This document shows, in pieces, positions 6,585 through 6,824 of a DNA stretch of 6,824 nt; position 1 is the first letter of the stretch, and every line of letters starts with the position of its first letter. The stretch is from the NCBI GenBank assembly GCA_937873165.1, contig CALMVH010000232.1, positions 1 to 6,824 on the forward strand. The letters are read 5' to 3'. Under the pieces are notes generated by a model. That model worked only from the letters and a program-made list of their open reading frames with translations. It was not told the origin of the DNA and did not search any database. The position numbers were made by a program, and so were the translations under genes. Source of the stretch: an uncultured Rhodospirillales bacterium. GTDB taxonomy: Bacteria; Pseudomonadota; Alphaproteobacteria; CALMVH01.

Positions 6585-6608
6585 GCCAAAATCCCGAATA
6601 ATTGAACA

Positions 6609-6620
6609 CCAGACATCTGG
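6609..6620. repeat. Short palindrome CCAGA-CA-TCTGG upstream of the DUF1328 gene
   Basis: Perfect 5-bp arms separated by 2 bases lie 24 bases ahead of the chosen start of the membrane protein gene. Size and position would suit a regulator site, but arms this short are common by chance and no clear promoter pair was found around it. Confidence 0.25.
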
Positions 6621-6666
6621 CATTAATCATTCGGTAACCATTAGGCAAGGATCATGTTCCCTAAAC

Positions 6667-6824
6667 TTATCCGGCAAGGCCCTCGATGCGATGCGCCAGC
6701 TCAGGTGCAAGTGTTTCAAGCGCGACGAACAGGCGGGGGTTGTGCTTGATGCTGCTGGCAAAAGCCAGGCGCGACTTCATCAGGTCCGAGGCGTTTTCAC
6801 CCGCCAGCTCGTCATGCTCCAGGT
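6667..6824 (-). CDS. C-terminal 51 residues of an unidentified protein, continues beyond the window
   Basis: Read on the minus strand, an open frame runs from the window edge to TAA at 6669-6667. The visible end includes ENASDLMKSRLAFA and FVALETLAPELAHRIEGLAG, mostly amphipathic helix. Codon third positions are overwhelmingly G or C, as in the other native genes here, which supports real coding even though no start is visible. I do not recognise the family from this tail. It is upstream of, and on the same strand as, the DUF1328 gene. Confidence 0.65.
   Translation of the reverse strand, partial: LEHDELAGENASDLMKSRLAFASSIKHNPRLFVALETLAPELAHRIEGLAG

Noticed and set aside
6370..6648. 92-residue minus-strand frame overlapping the DUF1328 gene
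   Set aside because: The alternative frame is rich in Cys and Arg without pattern, while the other frame gives a clean match to the DUF1328 layout.

Overview
The window is high-GC chromosomal DNA (about 65-70 % GC in the gene stretches counted) from a proteobacterium. By gene content and protein style it is most likely a betaproteobacterium of the Burkholderiales, perhaps an Oxalobacteraceae relative; that placement is inference. Two patches have clearly different composition: 678-1082 (42 % GC by direct count) and 4072-4716 (a 54 % GC gene followed by a 37 % GC intergenic stretch).

Layout. Position 1-660 is the 3' part of a nucleosidase of the MTA/SAH nucleosidase (PNP/UDP phosphorylase) fold, cut by the window edge. 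Seventeen bases later is a small low-GC orphan gene (678-1082) whose 3' end carries two overlapping inverted repeats. Then come a 639-residue TPR protein with a C-terminal glycosyltransferase-like domain (1099-3018) and, overlapping it by ATGA, a ligase-associated DNA exonuclease of the metallo-beta-lactamase/beta-CASP fold (3015-4055). An opposite-strand orphan gene (4072-4554) and its AT-rich upstream region separate the exonuclease from its usual partner, an ATP-dependent DNA ligase (4717-6318). Beyond the ligase, on the minus strand, are a 60-residue DUF1328-type membrane protein (6402-6584) and the C-terminal 51 residues of an unidentified protein that runs off the window (6667-6824).

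How the genes work together. The exonuclease and ligase belong to a known bacterial DNA-repair set that in many proteobacteria also contains an Lhr-type helicase and a metallophosphoesterase. Here the set is interrupted by the 4072-4554 gene, and neither helicase nor phosphoesterase follows the ligase within the window. The nucleosidase, the TPR/glycosyltransferase-like protein and DUF1328 have no obvious mechanistic link to repair. I see no convincing new multi-gene system; the most unusual material is the two orphan genes at gene junctions and the structured junction at 1027-1117. No tRNA, rRNA, CRISPR array, transposase or strong intrinsic terminator was seen.
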